Assembly (NCBI RefSeq): GCF_945859705.1
Contig: NC_079136.1
Coordinates: 43,971,989-44,035,988, forward strand
Reading direction: 5' to 3'
DNA from: Episyrphus balteatus
Taxonomy: Eukaryota > Arthropoda > Insecta > Diptera > Syrphidae
Length of the DNA stretch: 64,000 nucleotides
Within the stretch, counting starts at the first letter, position 1; each line of letters opens with the position of its first letter. Below are positions 24,585 through 35,407 of the stretch, piece by piece. A model generated the notes under the pieces. That model was not told the DNA's origin. It did no database searches and saw only the letters and a program-made list of their open reading frames with translations. The translations under genes and the position numbers were made by a program.

Positions 24585-24839
24585 GTGCCTGGCTACACAG
24601 TGATTTTTCAATCGATTGAAAAATCACATGCGGTGGCTACACACTGTTGTGCCCAATCACGTTCCACTTTTACATTTTCTAGGAACAAACGTCAAAAAGA
24701 GGAAAAATTTAGCAATGGAACTGTACTTCCCTCAGAAAATTCAGTTCCCTTCGTGAGCATCTTCCCCCTTCACTTCTCATCCCTCTTGCCTACAAACTCA
24801 CTGCTTAGGCGATTGAAAAATCACCGTGTAGCCAGGCAC
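24585..24839. mobile_element. PIF/Harbinger-like MITE, GTGCCTGGCTACAC ends
   Basis: GTGCCTGGCTACACAGTGAT at 24585 pairs with its near reverse complement ending at 24839, with arms continuing through TTTTTCAATCG. TAA duplications lie at 24582-24584 and 24840-24842. It is 255 bp and non-coding. Confidence 0.82.
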
Positions 24840-24842
24840 TAA

Positions 24843-25429
24843 CGCATCTGTGCCACCAACCAACTGCAACGATGAGAAATCAATAGCAAAGGCTCTTCCA
24901 AACCTTTGACGACGTCGACAAAAATTTAAAATAGGTGCCCAACATTGTGGTGGTATTTCAAGCAGCAAGCGGTATTGCTTGTATCGTTACCCGTATAGCT
25001 AATGTGCCTATGTGTTGTGAGAGCTGCCGACAGCGTTGTTTGTGTATGAAAAAAATTCAAAAACGGAACGTTGACGTTCGTGTGTATTTTTTTGTATACA
25101 AAACTCTGTTGGAGGCATATTTTTGTCGTCGATCGTCGTTGGTTTAGGTGTAAGATGCTGTATAGCTGCACTCCCAAACTAACAACGGCCAACGAAAAAA
25201 CGCTGACGACAGCGTTTTTGTTTTTAAAAATTTCCTTTTGTCGTCGCTCATCGTTTGTAAGCGGAACAGTCGTAAATTTTAAACTTGAATGCAACATTGT
25301 CATGACTTCAGAAACGCATTGGTTTCAACAGGGCATCAAAGGTTCTCCTAAGCCAATGACGTTAGAACGACAAACAACGCTATCGGAAGCGTTTTTCATT
25401 TGAAAACGCTATCAGCAGCACAAGTGAGA
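24843..25429. other. Repeat-like intergenic sequence
   Basis: Contains short hairpins such as AACGCTGACGACAGCGTT near 25199 and text (GACGACAAA-, AACGCT- and tttttttgtata-rich blocks) that resembles 40470-40640, so it is probably repeat-derived. No gene is recognised. Confidence 0.35.
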
Positions 25430-25432
25430 TAA

Positions 25433-25569
25433 TAGCTGCGTTCCTTTGGAAATATTTATCTACTTTTTAGTACTTAAAGCTGCTTTGAACTACTTTTTCA
25501 GTATAGCAAAGTAGATCAAAGTAGTTTTAAGTACTAAAAAGTAGATAAATATTTCCAAAGGAACGCAGC
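25433..25569. mobile_element. Near-perfect palindromic MITE in a TAA site
   Basis: TAGCTGCGTTCCTTTGGAAA at the left is mirrored at the right, with arms of about 43 bp (through TATTTATCTACTTTTTAGTACTTA) and a loop of about 50 bp. TAA lies at 25430-25432 and 25570-25572. It is inserted in the text GAGA-TAA-TTTCG. Confidence 0.8.
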
Positions 25570-25640
25570 TAATTTCGGAAATTATTATCCAAAAGTGTTT
25601 TCATTGCAAATTATTTCATCTCATTCAACAGCTGCTTATA

Positions 25641-26249
25641 GCCTGTTTTCACTATAGCCCAAATGAGATAATAGGTCCGTTCCACACTCAGTTTGAAACT
25701 GCCGAATTTAGTAATATTTGGTTATTTTTGGTCAGAGTCTGTTCCCAACTTCAAAAATTGTGTAGAAGAGAGCGCTCACGAGAGAGTAAAAAATTTCCCC
25801 TCCCTGACAAATTTAGCCCAAAGAATTTCTTCCGGCAGAAATATGAGTTCTGTCAAATGAAAAGTTGACGTATGTCAAACAAATAAATAAAAAAGAAAAA
25901 AAATCAAATTGTAGTGATTTTTAAATTGAAGCGCATTTACGTGTTTTTTGCATTTAAAAAGTGTTAATGATTATCGATTTAAGCATAAAATATGAAATTG
26001 TGTTGAATAATGGTGTTCAACTTGTTCCAGACTTTTTGGCAGTCTTTCGTAGTTTTATTTCCTTCTGAGAGAATTCTCTCCCAACTCTCATTAATTTGAC
26101 AGACTGCCTTATTTAGTGCACAAAAAGTCTGGAACAGACCTAATTTCGCAACATTTCAAATGTAAAATCGTATAGAAAAAATTAAATTTGAAATTTTGAA
26201 CTGATCTAATTTGCGAAATTATCTCATTTGGGCTGTAGTCAAAACAAGA
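25641..26249. mobile_element. GCCTGTTTTCACTA-ended MITE, interrupted
   Basis: The left end GCCTGTTTTCACTATAGCCC is matched in reverse by GGGCTGTAGTCAAAACAAG at the right. Other copies lie at 40098-40468 and about 59297-59393, so it is a dispersed family. It is interrupted by the GGTCCGTTCC element (25672-26140). Confidence 0.7.
25672..26140. mobile_element. Nested TAA-flanked element, GGTCYGTTCC ends
   Basis: The left end TAGGTCCGTTCCACACT and the right end AGTCTGGAACAGACC form imperfect inverted repeats. TAA occurs at 25669-25671 and 26141-26143. Removing the insert restores the host text GAGATAATTTCGC. It is non-coding and about 469 bp. Confidence 0.7.
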
Positions 26250-26615
26250 TTATTATATGTAATTTGCGAAATTATCTCATTTGGGATCTCGTGGAGTCAG
26301 GGCTCAAATTATTTGTCATACGATAAAGTTTTGACTAGTGCTGTCTCTATTTAATAAGTAGAAAAAGAAAGTGGCGTATAACGTCAATGTTTTTGTATGA
26401 TCGTAAATCGAATAACGTAATTATTGGCCCTTGGCCCCAGGGCCAAGGCTATTTATGAGTCTCACACCAAGAAAAACGCTAATAAAAGACGTGAAAAAGA
26501 AATAAAAACAGTGTAAGCTCAGCCTTATATGTATAATTTTCCTGAATGCTTTCATTCTGACGTGTAGTTAAAAAAATTATGTGTCAAAAAAAATCTACTG
26601 TCAAAAACAAATTAA

Positions 26616-27054
26616 TGTCGTTTTCCAAAATTCAAGGAGTGACACTCCTAGCTATATAATCACTCCAAAAGGAGTGATTTCAAATTCCAAAATTGAAAAA
26701 GGAGTGAATTTTTGGAGTAAATTCTTCGCTCCCAAAATTTTGAAGGAGTGACGGAGTGATTACCAATACTTCTACATTTGACTTCATGGACTGCTTGTCA
26801 AATTGTTGGGTGGTTGTTTTAACTTTTTTTTGTGAAGGAAATTATATTTATTTACAAAAAAAAATCAATAAAGTATTGTAAAAAATCACTAAAAGTGAAT
26901 TTAAAAAATTGTGTTATTATTTTATTGATTATTTCGTATTACAAACACATGTAAAGCAAACGTCAAATCACTCCACTTGTCAAATTCTTCGTGAACAAAT
27001 TCCAAAATTGCACGAAAAAAGAGTGATTCACTCCCATAATTTTGGAAAACGACA
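26616..27054. mobile_element. PIF/Harbinger-like MITE, TGTCGTTTTCCAAAATT ends
   Basis: TGTCGTTTTCCAAAATT and AATTTTGGAAAACGACA are exact inverted repeats flanked by TAA (26613-26615, 27055-27057). The interior repeats GGAGTGA/TCACTCC several times near both ends. It is 439 bp and lies about 350 bp upstream of the J-protein start codon, so it could affect that promoter. Confidence 0.82.
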
Positions 27055-27408
27055 TAAAAAAAAATTTCTCATGTAATTTTTTCAATTTTTCTCTCGTCGT
27101 AAATCCTTTTCCATGAAAATCCAATAATATCAAAATAAAATTTATTAAATTCTTAAATTAAACACTTTTTTTCGTCACAATATTCAAAAAGTTGACGAAA
27201 TTTCAATTTTGTTAACTCCACTTCTTTGTTAAACCAAAAAAAAAAAGTAAGTAAATAATATTTTTTGTATGTTAAATTAGCACGCATATCACGATCCAAA
27301 GTCATATAAATTTTTTCGGGGTTTTCTCATGGATCAATGGAATTATAATTATTAATTTTCTAAACATTTTTGTATAAAGCTAATACCGTGTGGTAGTAAT
27401 ATATCAAA

Positions 27409-30400
27409 ATGGACGGAAATAAAGATGAAGCAAATCGTTGTATTGATATTGCAATAACTGCACTTACCGAGGGAAAAATTGAAAAAGCTGAAAAATTTTT
27501 ACATAAAGCTGAAAAATTATATCCCTCCCAGAGGGCTAAGGGTAATTTTATAATAATAATGATCTAATCTATATTTGGAATGAATCAGTAATAACGTGGA
27601 TTTTTTTTCATTTTTTTTAAAAGATGTTCTTTCTAAAGTAAAGAGCTTCCCAACAAATGGAAGGAAAAATTCTTCAGCTGATGCTCAGGCAGAAGGTGTT
27701 CGCAAGCGCAAGCTTTCCGACTCTAAGCCTGCCGAGCCGGAATATTCGAATGAACAATTGGAAGCAGTGAAAAAAATCAAAAAGTAATGAATTTTCTTGG
27801 TAGGGACGGAAAACCTTTTTTTAATTATTTTTCTTTTATTTTCTGTCATCCTTCAGATGCAAAGACTATTATCAAGTTCTAGGTGTTACCAAAGAATCAA
27901 CCGATTCAGAAATTAAAAAAGCTTACAAAAAACTTGCACTCCAGCTGCATCCGGATAAAAATAAGGCTCCCGGAGCCGTTGAAGCATTTAAAGCTGTTGG
28001 TAATGCAGCTGCTGTTTTAACTGATGTAGAAAAACGTAAAGCTTACGATTTGCATGGCATCAATGAACCTTTTAATCCACACGGAGGTGGCAATAATACA
28101 CCAGCCGGCATGAATCGAACATATTATACAAATGATTTTGGATATTCTCGTAATTTCCAAGGCGATGTTACAGCTGAAGAATTGTTTAATATGTTCTTTG
28201 GTGGGGGCATACCACAACAGAATATGTATAGACAAAGACGTCAGCGGGCTGAAACGCAAAGAGGTGAAAGAGAGGTAAGTTGTTCATAGTTTTTAACTAT
28301 GCATCTTGTGAAGTTGCACTTTGGCAAGCAAATCATCTGAAACTTATTTGTTGCAAATTAAATTTCTTCATTCCCAAATCTCGTCAGCAACATATTAGAA
28401 AAATACGATTGATCTTAAAAACTTAGCACTTGAATATACAAAAATAAATCAACAACATTTCATTGATCACTCCTGCTCAAAATTAAAGCACACCTCTTTT
28501 CTTTTTTAGTTAGACCCCCAAATCTTCCTTTAAGTAGCTTTAAAATTCTGTTTCCTTTTTATGTGCTTGCTTATTGTATAGCAAGTGGGTAAAATTCTAA
28601 TTGACATCGCATGATGTTCCAGTATCTTTGGGCTCTTAACGCAGGTCTACGAAAGCCGACTAACTCCGTACGTGTGTTAAAAAAGATTCTACCAGAGAAA
28701 AATATCTGATCCATCTCTAATAGGTTGACAGATAGACAGACTTTAACAAATCCCCAACCAAATCATTTCCAAAGAAATTTCATTCCATCCCTCGAGTTTA
28801 AGTTTATTGTTGAATCATCTGAGAAAGAAACGATGATAGTAAGATATAAAGTACTCGTAATAATACTTTATTCTGTGGGTGCGTTAAATTTGAGCAGGAG
28901 AGTCTTAATGATGTCAGAATTAAATATTCAACCTCTTTCAATAGTTTCCCTCATTGTGGAGGAAACGGTCTTCCATTTTCTATGCTAATGTCCTGCCCTC
29001 GCTAGGAATAGAGCACTTTCTCTGGGGAGTGCATTTTTTAATGACATACATAACATCTCAGAATCAAAGATCAAAGACTTGATCTCGTTCCTCAACCCAA
29101 CAAAGTCGATTTAGGACTGCCTAAACACTTATTTTTCCTCTTAAAATCAATCTAAAATCTATCTTTAAATAAATCCATTTATCACTAATAGGTTCCATGA
29201 GTTTTGGTATCAAAACGGCGCATTCTGCGCTAATTGGGTCATCAACTCGGTTGCTTTGACCGCCATCTCTACCTACCTACCAACCTTTCCTCCCTGTATG
29301 ACAAATTAAATGAATTCGAAAAAAAGCGAAAGACATCGAATAAACAACAATTCACTTTTTTTTAAAGTAAAGCCGATAAATTACATTAATTATTAATCTG
29401 GGTTTGAATTTATAATGGTGTTAGCAGAAAAGGAGTTCGATAACCGGTTTGATCACCTTGAATTTATATAACTGTAACACATAGTTTTGTTCCATCTAAA
29501 CCTTCATTATAAACTGATTTACAGGCACTTTAACATTTATTATGTTAAAAAGGTTCAGGATCTCTAGTGCAGTTGTAAAAAAAACATATCTGTTTAAAAC
29601 TAAATAAGTGAACCTGATCGAAAAAAAGATGAATCTACAATTACAATCCTTATTTGTTTAGTAAAACTGTTTATTAAATAAATTGTTTTCACGTCAATTC
29701 ATTCGAGAAACACCTACAATAGTAAAATATTCAAGATAATAGAAATTATCAAAAATATTTACGCTGTAATTCCAGATTTTTGGTTACAAATAAGATACTA
29801 TTTCCCTTGATTATTGATTCATTGAATGTACAAGAAAACAAGAAAACAAAAAATTGTATCTAGAATAAGCAAAAAAAAAACGCATTGTGTAATCAAAAAC
29901 GTATACAAAATATCAATATTAATCAATAGAAATAAAAATGGGGTCATGGTTTTCCTTAAAGACAACATCATGAATCAAAATTAAATTTCAAATGATTATC
30001 ACTTTTTACATTTCGAACTTTAAGAATCTCATCGCTTCATAAACTTCATTCATTGAATTGCAAAGTCCGTATTGTTAAATACTCTGGAGAAACATTGTTT
30101 CTTGATTTTGAATTTTAAAGCTACTGTAAGCACAAATTTAAAAATTCCTGCATGTTTAGTCGTCACGCCTAAGTAGAATTCGAATTGCTTCATTCTATAA
30201 TGTCTGCAATTTTCCTTTTTTAACACTTACAGGTTTGCTGTAGAAAGTGCAATAACAGTGACTTATTTTAGATAAATATATTTAAACTTTGATAATATAA
30301 ATTATAATGAGAATCGAAATATATTTATTTCATCAAGCTTTAAGATAATACGTGCCTTTTTTTTTAAATAAATAAAAATAATATTTCATAAATTTTGTTA

Positions 30401-33400
30401 AATAATTTTATAATAAATGGAATATTAACAACTTCACTGTCCCTATACAAACTGGTAAAATAAAGTAGCTACGCTCATAATTTTGTATCAGAAAAACAGG
30501 CATTTTCCTTACGTCCCATGAATAACATTTGATACATAGAAGTTTTCTGCACTGTATTTCCAGCGTCCATGAATCATATATGATCATAAATATGAAAAAT
30601 ATTCTACGTCCCTACATAAATTGATTCAAAATCTTCTCTACGTCCAAACTTTTTTTTTGGTAGAAAGTATTGCAACTGATTCAGATATCAGGCAAAATGC
30701 TTTTTTTACCATTAATAATTTTGTTGCTTTGTTAAAAAAAAAGTTTACTTTGTGTTTACATATGATTCATGGACGTAGCAAGTGTTCATATTATATGAAC
30801 ACGTCCTATGAATCAAATATGATTATTGACAAAAACGATAAAAGATGATTGTTATAGTTGGTCTCATTAAAAATGATTATACACTCTAAGAACATGTAAA
30901 AAAAGACTCAATTTAGATTAGTCTAGAATAATCTCATGTCCGCAACTCGCGATTTTCCAGGTCAAAGCGCGAAATGGAGAGGATGGTATTATATACACAT
31001 ATGATACATGATATCATCTGTCAACCCGTATTATTATAACAGTTGCTAACTTACTACCGAAAAACCCTTAAAAGTTAACCAAATTTTATATCCATTATCA
31101 TTAACCCTCTGTCGGCACACGGGTGCGAATTTGGCAGGACAATAATTTAAAGTGGTCACAAAAAAGTGTCTTTATAAGGGAGAAAATAATTTTTTTTTTT
31201 AATTGTGAATACAATATTCGAATTCCTCGGAATATTCTACATCAATTTCATATATGATTTCCTATAAAATAGTAAGATCGAAAAAAGTTATAGCGACATG
31301 AAAAAGTATAAACCAAATTCGCAAAAAAGAGGTGTGCTTACAGAGGGTTAAAAATCAAAACAATGCAATGCAAAAAAAACATTCATATCTATGACAAAAT
31401 TGTATTTTTTGAGAAAAGGGGAAATTTTGGGATATGCACTAAAAAACATCTTGGTACAATCTTGGAATTAGTGCTATTAGGCTAATTTTTTGGTTTCTAT
31501 CTTTGTTTGGATAATCTATAACTTATGTCAAAAATCTAAAAAATCTCATATCTGCAAGTCCTAATTTTCCTAGAATCCTGCGGTCACACCAGGAAACTAT
31601 GGCCGAACTTCGACGAGAAAAAATCAAACAAGATCTTACTACTTAGTAAACCTTCCTTAAGATCCCTAATAGGCATCTTAACGGGACATAACCTACTAGG
31701 ATACCACAAAAAGAAAATGGGGCTTAGTACGGATGATCTATGCAGAGGCTGCGGTAATGAGGACGAACAGGAAAACACTGTTCACTTCCTCTGTCACTGC
31801 CCAGCACTCTGTCGCACTAGGAAAAAATTCTTAGGAAACTACTTCTTTAATGAATTAGAAGAACTTTCGGAACTTTCAGGCAATAGCCTACTGAACTTTG
31901 TAAAGTCCTCCAAATGGCTCGAACAACCATAGCATTCATAGGTTATCACTTTTTCATGAAGTTACAATACTTCAGGGTATCACAAGGGATCTACATTGAT
32001 CTAAGTGTGACGGTAACAAGATCAACTGTCAGCCCATTTAACCTAAACTAACCTAAGTCCTAATTTTCCTGGATTGAAGATATGGTGCAGATTTTAAATA
32101 ATTGAAAACTACACTTCAGATATTTGTGTCAGATCAACATGAATGAGGTGCATTGCTTTTCAGGGATGCGTAGATTGATTTGTTTGTGGGTTTTGTTGGA
32201 ATCAGCGTTAAAAAATACCTTGAAATCATATGGGTTATGTTGGTTTGAAAAAAAAAAATGACTTTTCTTAAATATATTTCAATTTTTACTGCAGTCATAT
32301 TTAGGGGCTGTATAAACCTACAAAAGGATATTAAAATGATTCCTCTGATTTTTTGTATAAAATATATCCATTATTAAAAATACATGTTCATGAATCACAT
32401 ATGCTTCATGGACGCTGTAAACGCGGTACAAAAATTAATTTATGTTCAAATGTGATTCATAGGACATGATATTGCTGTTTTTTTTCCAAGCAAGAACGTA
32501 GAGATGTTTTTCTACAAGTTTATATGGGGACGTAGAATAATATTCGTTTAGTAGTAATGTTGAATCTTATATGATTCATGAACGTAGGAAACATGGAAAA
32601 AATACTATTCATGAATCACAAATGATTCATTGGACAGTGAAGTTGTTAAAACATTGTTGTACAATATTTAGAAGCTCTCGAAACTACATTATTTGAAAAT
32701 GTGCCAACAAAATTTATATGGCCATAAATAAATAACCCTTTCTGATTATCGATTATTTTATGCATCGGAAAGAGGTTGCATATTTCTCTATTGCACATAT
32801 AACTTTAAATAAAATTATAAAAAAAATAATAACTTAAATCTAAAAATGAAATTAAAATACATACATACATAGTTAATTGAAGCAAAAATAAACAAATCTC
32901 AAGAAAATATTGTAAGGTGTAATGTAAAGAGCCTTTTAAAGTTTTAATAAATAAAGCTGAAATGTTCGGAAAACTTGTTCTTTAATCGTTGGTAAAACCA
33001 ACAATAATTGTTTTTATTAGTAAATCTCAAAATGTTATCATTATATTGAGGATATTCAAAACCGTTTGCTCAAAAGAAAAAGGACTTGGCGATCATCCAC
33101 AATTACGACGTCACTGTATCATTAAAAAATTTCATATTAGCATATTCTGTTACCTGTTCACATACCAAAAAAAGCTACAAATCTAATCTATAACGATCTA
33201 AAACCAATGGGTAAATAAACTCATAAACCCGTTTCCGAAAAATTAATTTTTAAAAATACAAAAATTCAATATTTTAAGCCCAAAAATTTTGTTTTGAAAA
33301 TTTTATTTGAAAGAAAATGAAAAGTGTTTAGAATTAGTTAACTTACGAGTAATTAGCTGAGTTTTTCCCTTCTGTGTTTTTTGGGGCATGGGAAATTACG

Positions 33401-34103
33401 CCCTTAAAAATGTTGTTAATATTTAAATATTTGATAACACCACACAATACCAAATTCAAATTTGAACTTTCTTTTCACTTCAATGAAAAATGAGGTCTGT
33501 ACCAAACACATAAAAAAGAACTTTATTTATTGGAATTAAAAAAAAAACCAAATTTATCTAACTTTATTTGTTTACCAACAGAACCAATCTAGTTCGTCGG
33601 CGTTGATCAATCTTCTACCCATTTTGTTGTTAATTGGACTAAGCATGATGTCTTCATTTTTCATATCAGATCCGATCTACAGTCTTCAACAATCACAGTA
33701 AGAATTTTTTAATAATAAATTATACACAATAAATATAGTACTCATATTTTTCAAACAGCAAATATTCAGTAAAACGTGAAACAAATGCCTTAAAAATTGC
33801 TTACTATGTAAAAGACAACTTCTATTCGGAGTACCAAGGTTCGGTTGGACGTTTAGAGGCATCTGTTGAAGAAGATTTTCTCAATCATCTTAAACATTCG
33901 TGTAGTAGGGAACGAAATTATAGTAAGTCTTAAAATTACCCATTTCAAATGTATGAACGAAAATACTATTTTTTTCTTTTTAACTTTTAGGGGACGGAAT
34001 GTTGGCCAAAGCAAGAGCATTTGGAGATCGTGATTTATTTAGAAAAGCGCAAAGCATTAATACACCATCTTGTGAAAATTTACAAAAATATCTAAACGCG
34101 TAG
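27409..34103 (+). CDS. DNAJB12: DnaJ homolog subfamily B member 12/14-like ER membrane co-chaperone
   Basis: An HSP40 co-chaperone of the DNAJB12/B14 family, which works with cytosolic HSP70 at the ER membrane in quality control of membrane proteins. Exons: 27409-27541, 27624-27783, 27857-28274, 33582-33697, 33759-33922 and 33991-34103. All have GT/AG borders and consistent phase, giving 367 aa, close to the family length. The N terminus ([20 protein letters not shown]) is the family's TPR-like helix pair. The J domain (about residues 98-160) starts [13 protein letters not shown] and has the HPD motif ([12 protein letters not shown]). A Gly/Asn-rich linker precedes one membrane segment ([20 protein letters not shown]), and the C-terminal DUF1977-type region ends [15 protein letters not shown]. 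Intron 3 is 5.3 kb and full of transposons. AATAAA lies about 38 bases after the stop. Confidence 0.93.
28880..29285 (+). pseudogene. 3' end of a LOA/R1-like LINE
   Basis: One frame reads EETVFHFLC, a stop, [17 protein letters not shown] and on to a TAG at 29112-29114. This is the post-RNase-H cysteine/histidine tail typical of LOA/R1-like non-LTR elements, interrupted by a TAA. The 3' UTR ends in CTACCTACC repeats near 29270-29280. It is a 5'-truncated relic. Confidence 0.6.
31105..31347. mobile_element. piggyBac-like MITE, CCCTCTG ends
   Basis: TTAA (31101-31104) precedes CCCTCTGTCGGCACAC, and GTGTGCTTACAGAGGG precedes TTAA (31348-31351). Inner arms also pair (GCGAATTTGG/CCAAATTCGC). It is 243 bp and non-coding. 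TTAA with CCC ends is the piggyBac signature. Confidence 0.85.
31572..32054 (+). pseudogene. 5'-truncated LOA-like LINE with 16-bp target duplication
   Basis: AAGTCCTAATTTTCCT occurs directly before (31556-31571) and after (32055-32070) the insert. The insert encodes an open tail ([17 protein letters not shown], then [36 protein letters not shown]) ending at TAG 31930-31932, the C-terminal end of a LOA/R1-like ORF2 after RNase H. It ends with CTAACCTAA-like repeats instead of poly(A). Truncation removes all catalytic parts. Confidence 0.85.
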
Positions 34104-35407
34104 CTTGGTTTAAAACATTCGACACTTTAAGCTGTTTTTAAATAAAAAAAAAAGAATATTATATCACTCTGAATGAAATCTTAGAAAAATTATAGCAAAT
34201 GAAAACAGTAAAAAAAACAGTTATACTATATACAAAATAATTATATTTCTTATTAAACCATCTTGAGTTTAGACGTGTCTTGTGTTTGAAAGTGTATTTT
34301 TGTTATTTTGTTTGCTTATTTACAATAATGTTGTATACATTTATGTATTTTTTTTTTTAATTTTTTACATTAAATTTAATTTGAGTGCACTGCTCTATTA
34401 ATATTGGGATAGCAAAGTGGAAGTATTATTATTTGTTGTTTATTTGATTACTCTTATTATTACATTTTAGAAAAAAATCAAAAGAAAAAAAACAATTATT
34501 CAATGTTAAGACAAAGACCTATGAAAATGTTGAAAACACAAAATCTATAATTGAAGCCTAATGGAATGTTTAACTTAATAAAAATGGTAAATTGTTCAAG
34601 ATAAAAGGTTTTTTGTTCTATAAACTATAATTGGTATCCCTTAATGCACCTTAAATAGGGTCCACTTTTCTCAAGAACTTAGGACAATCAAAAATCACCA
34701 CAGCAGAAAATCACTCAACTGAAGTCGTTGCAGTGCCATGAAAAAGGTTTTCATATAATTGGTCGCCCTAAAAGAAAGAGGGACAATGTTTAGCCTTGAC
34801 AAAAAGGATTAACAAAAGAAAATAATTTTAAGTTCTCATCGGACTTTCTCAATAAGAGAGAAGCACAAGCTAGTTGCTATAATCTACGTAGTGCACAATG
34901 ACGAGTGAAGTATGTATTTTTGAATATTTTCCACCAACCGGTGGAAAAGCTTAATGGCTGAATCTTTACAAGCTAATATTACAACTCATTAATGTAATAA
35001 GAGAATTTCCATAAGAACAAAAGGATTTTTGCAGCAAAAGCAAAATATACAAAACATTGAAAAAAGATGATCTCTTTGTTCATCTGGCAGCCCTTAAAAA
35101 AAAAATAAATAATGACCAAGTCGATGTCGCTGTAAAGCCCGTATAGCTCGTGGTTCCATCTTTTCTCCAATCTCTGCCGATGCACACTGAACGGAACATT
35201 ACTCAATAATCTTTTTCACACCCAGAAGGTCCGATGTCCTGTAAGAATATTGAAGGTTCTTCCACTCAAAAAGAAACTCAAGTAAGTGAGAGCAAAAATA
35301 AATTCTGAAAACACAAGCTTTTCATCCAACAAATTTTATATTTTTTATAAAAGAATTAATAAAATTAGAGAAACTAAACAAGAAACGAATAAAAATACGA
35401 AAAACAT
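34104..35407. other. Convergent intergenic region between the J-protein gene and timeout
   Basis: 3' flanks of two convergent genes. AATAAA at about 34141 suits the J-protein transcript. I find no domain in the short open frames and no clear transposon termini. Confidence 0.5.

Larger units (their letters stand above)
30425..32649. mobile_element. TTAA-flanked TIR element with ATGATTCATGGACG repeats
   Basis: TTAACAACTTCACTGTCC (30425-30442) is exactly reversed at 32632-32649, so the element CAACTTCACTGTCC..GGACAGTGAAGTTG is bordered by TTAA, as for piggyBac-type transposition. Both subterminal regions are full of the words ATGATTCATGGACG and TACGTCC in both orientations (near 30505-30640, 30766-30825, 32385-32480 and 32520-32640). 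No transposase frame is visible. It contains a piggyBac-like MITE (31105-31347) and a LINE fragment (31572-32054). Confidence 0.75.
28275..33581 (+). other. 5.3-kb intron 3 of the J-protein gene, transposon-rich
   Basis: It begins gtaagt after a codon boundary and ends at cag before 33582. It contains a LINE relic (28880-29285), an AT-rich unassigned stretch (29286-30424), a TTAA-flanked element with two nested insertions (30425-32649), and AT-rich sequence to its end. I see no extra exon. Confidence 0.8.

Noticed and set aside
26429..26448. 20-bp GC-rich palindrome CCTTGGCCCCAGGGCCAAGG
   Set aside because: Striking locally, but single, short and without flanking duplication or partner. It is not enough to call a site.
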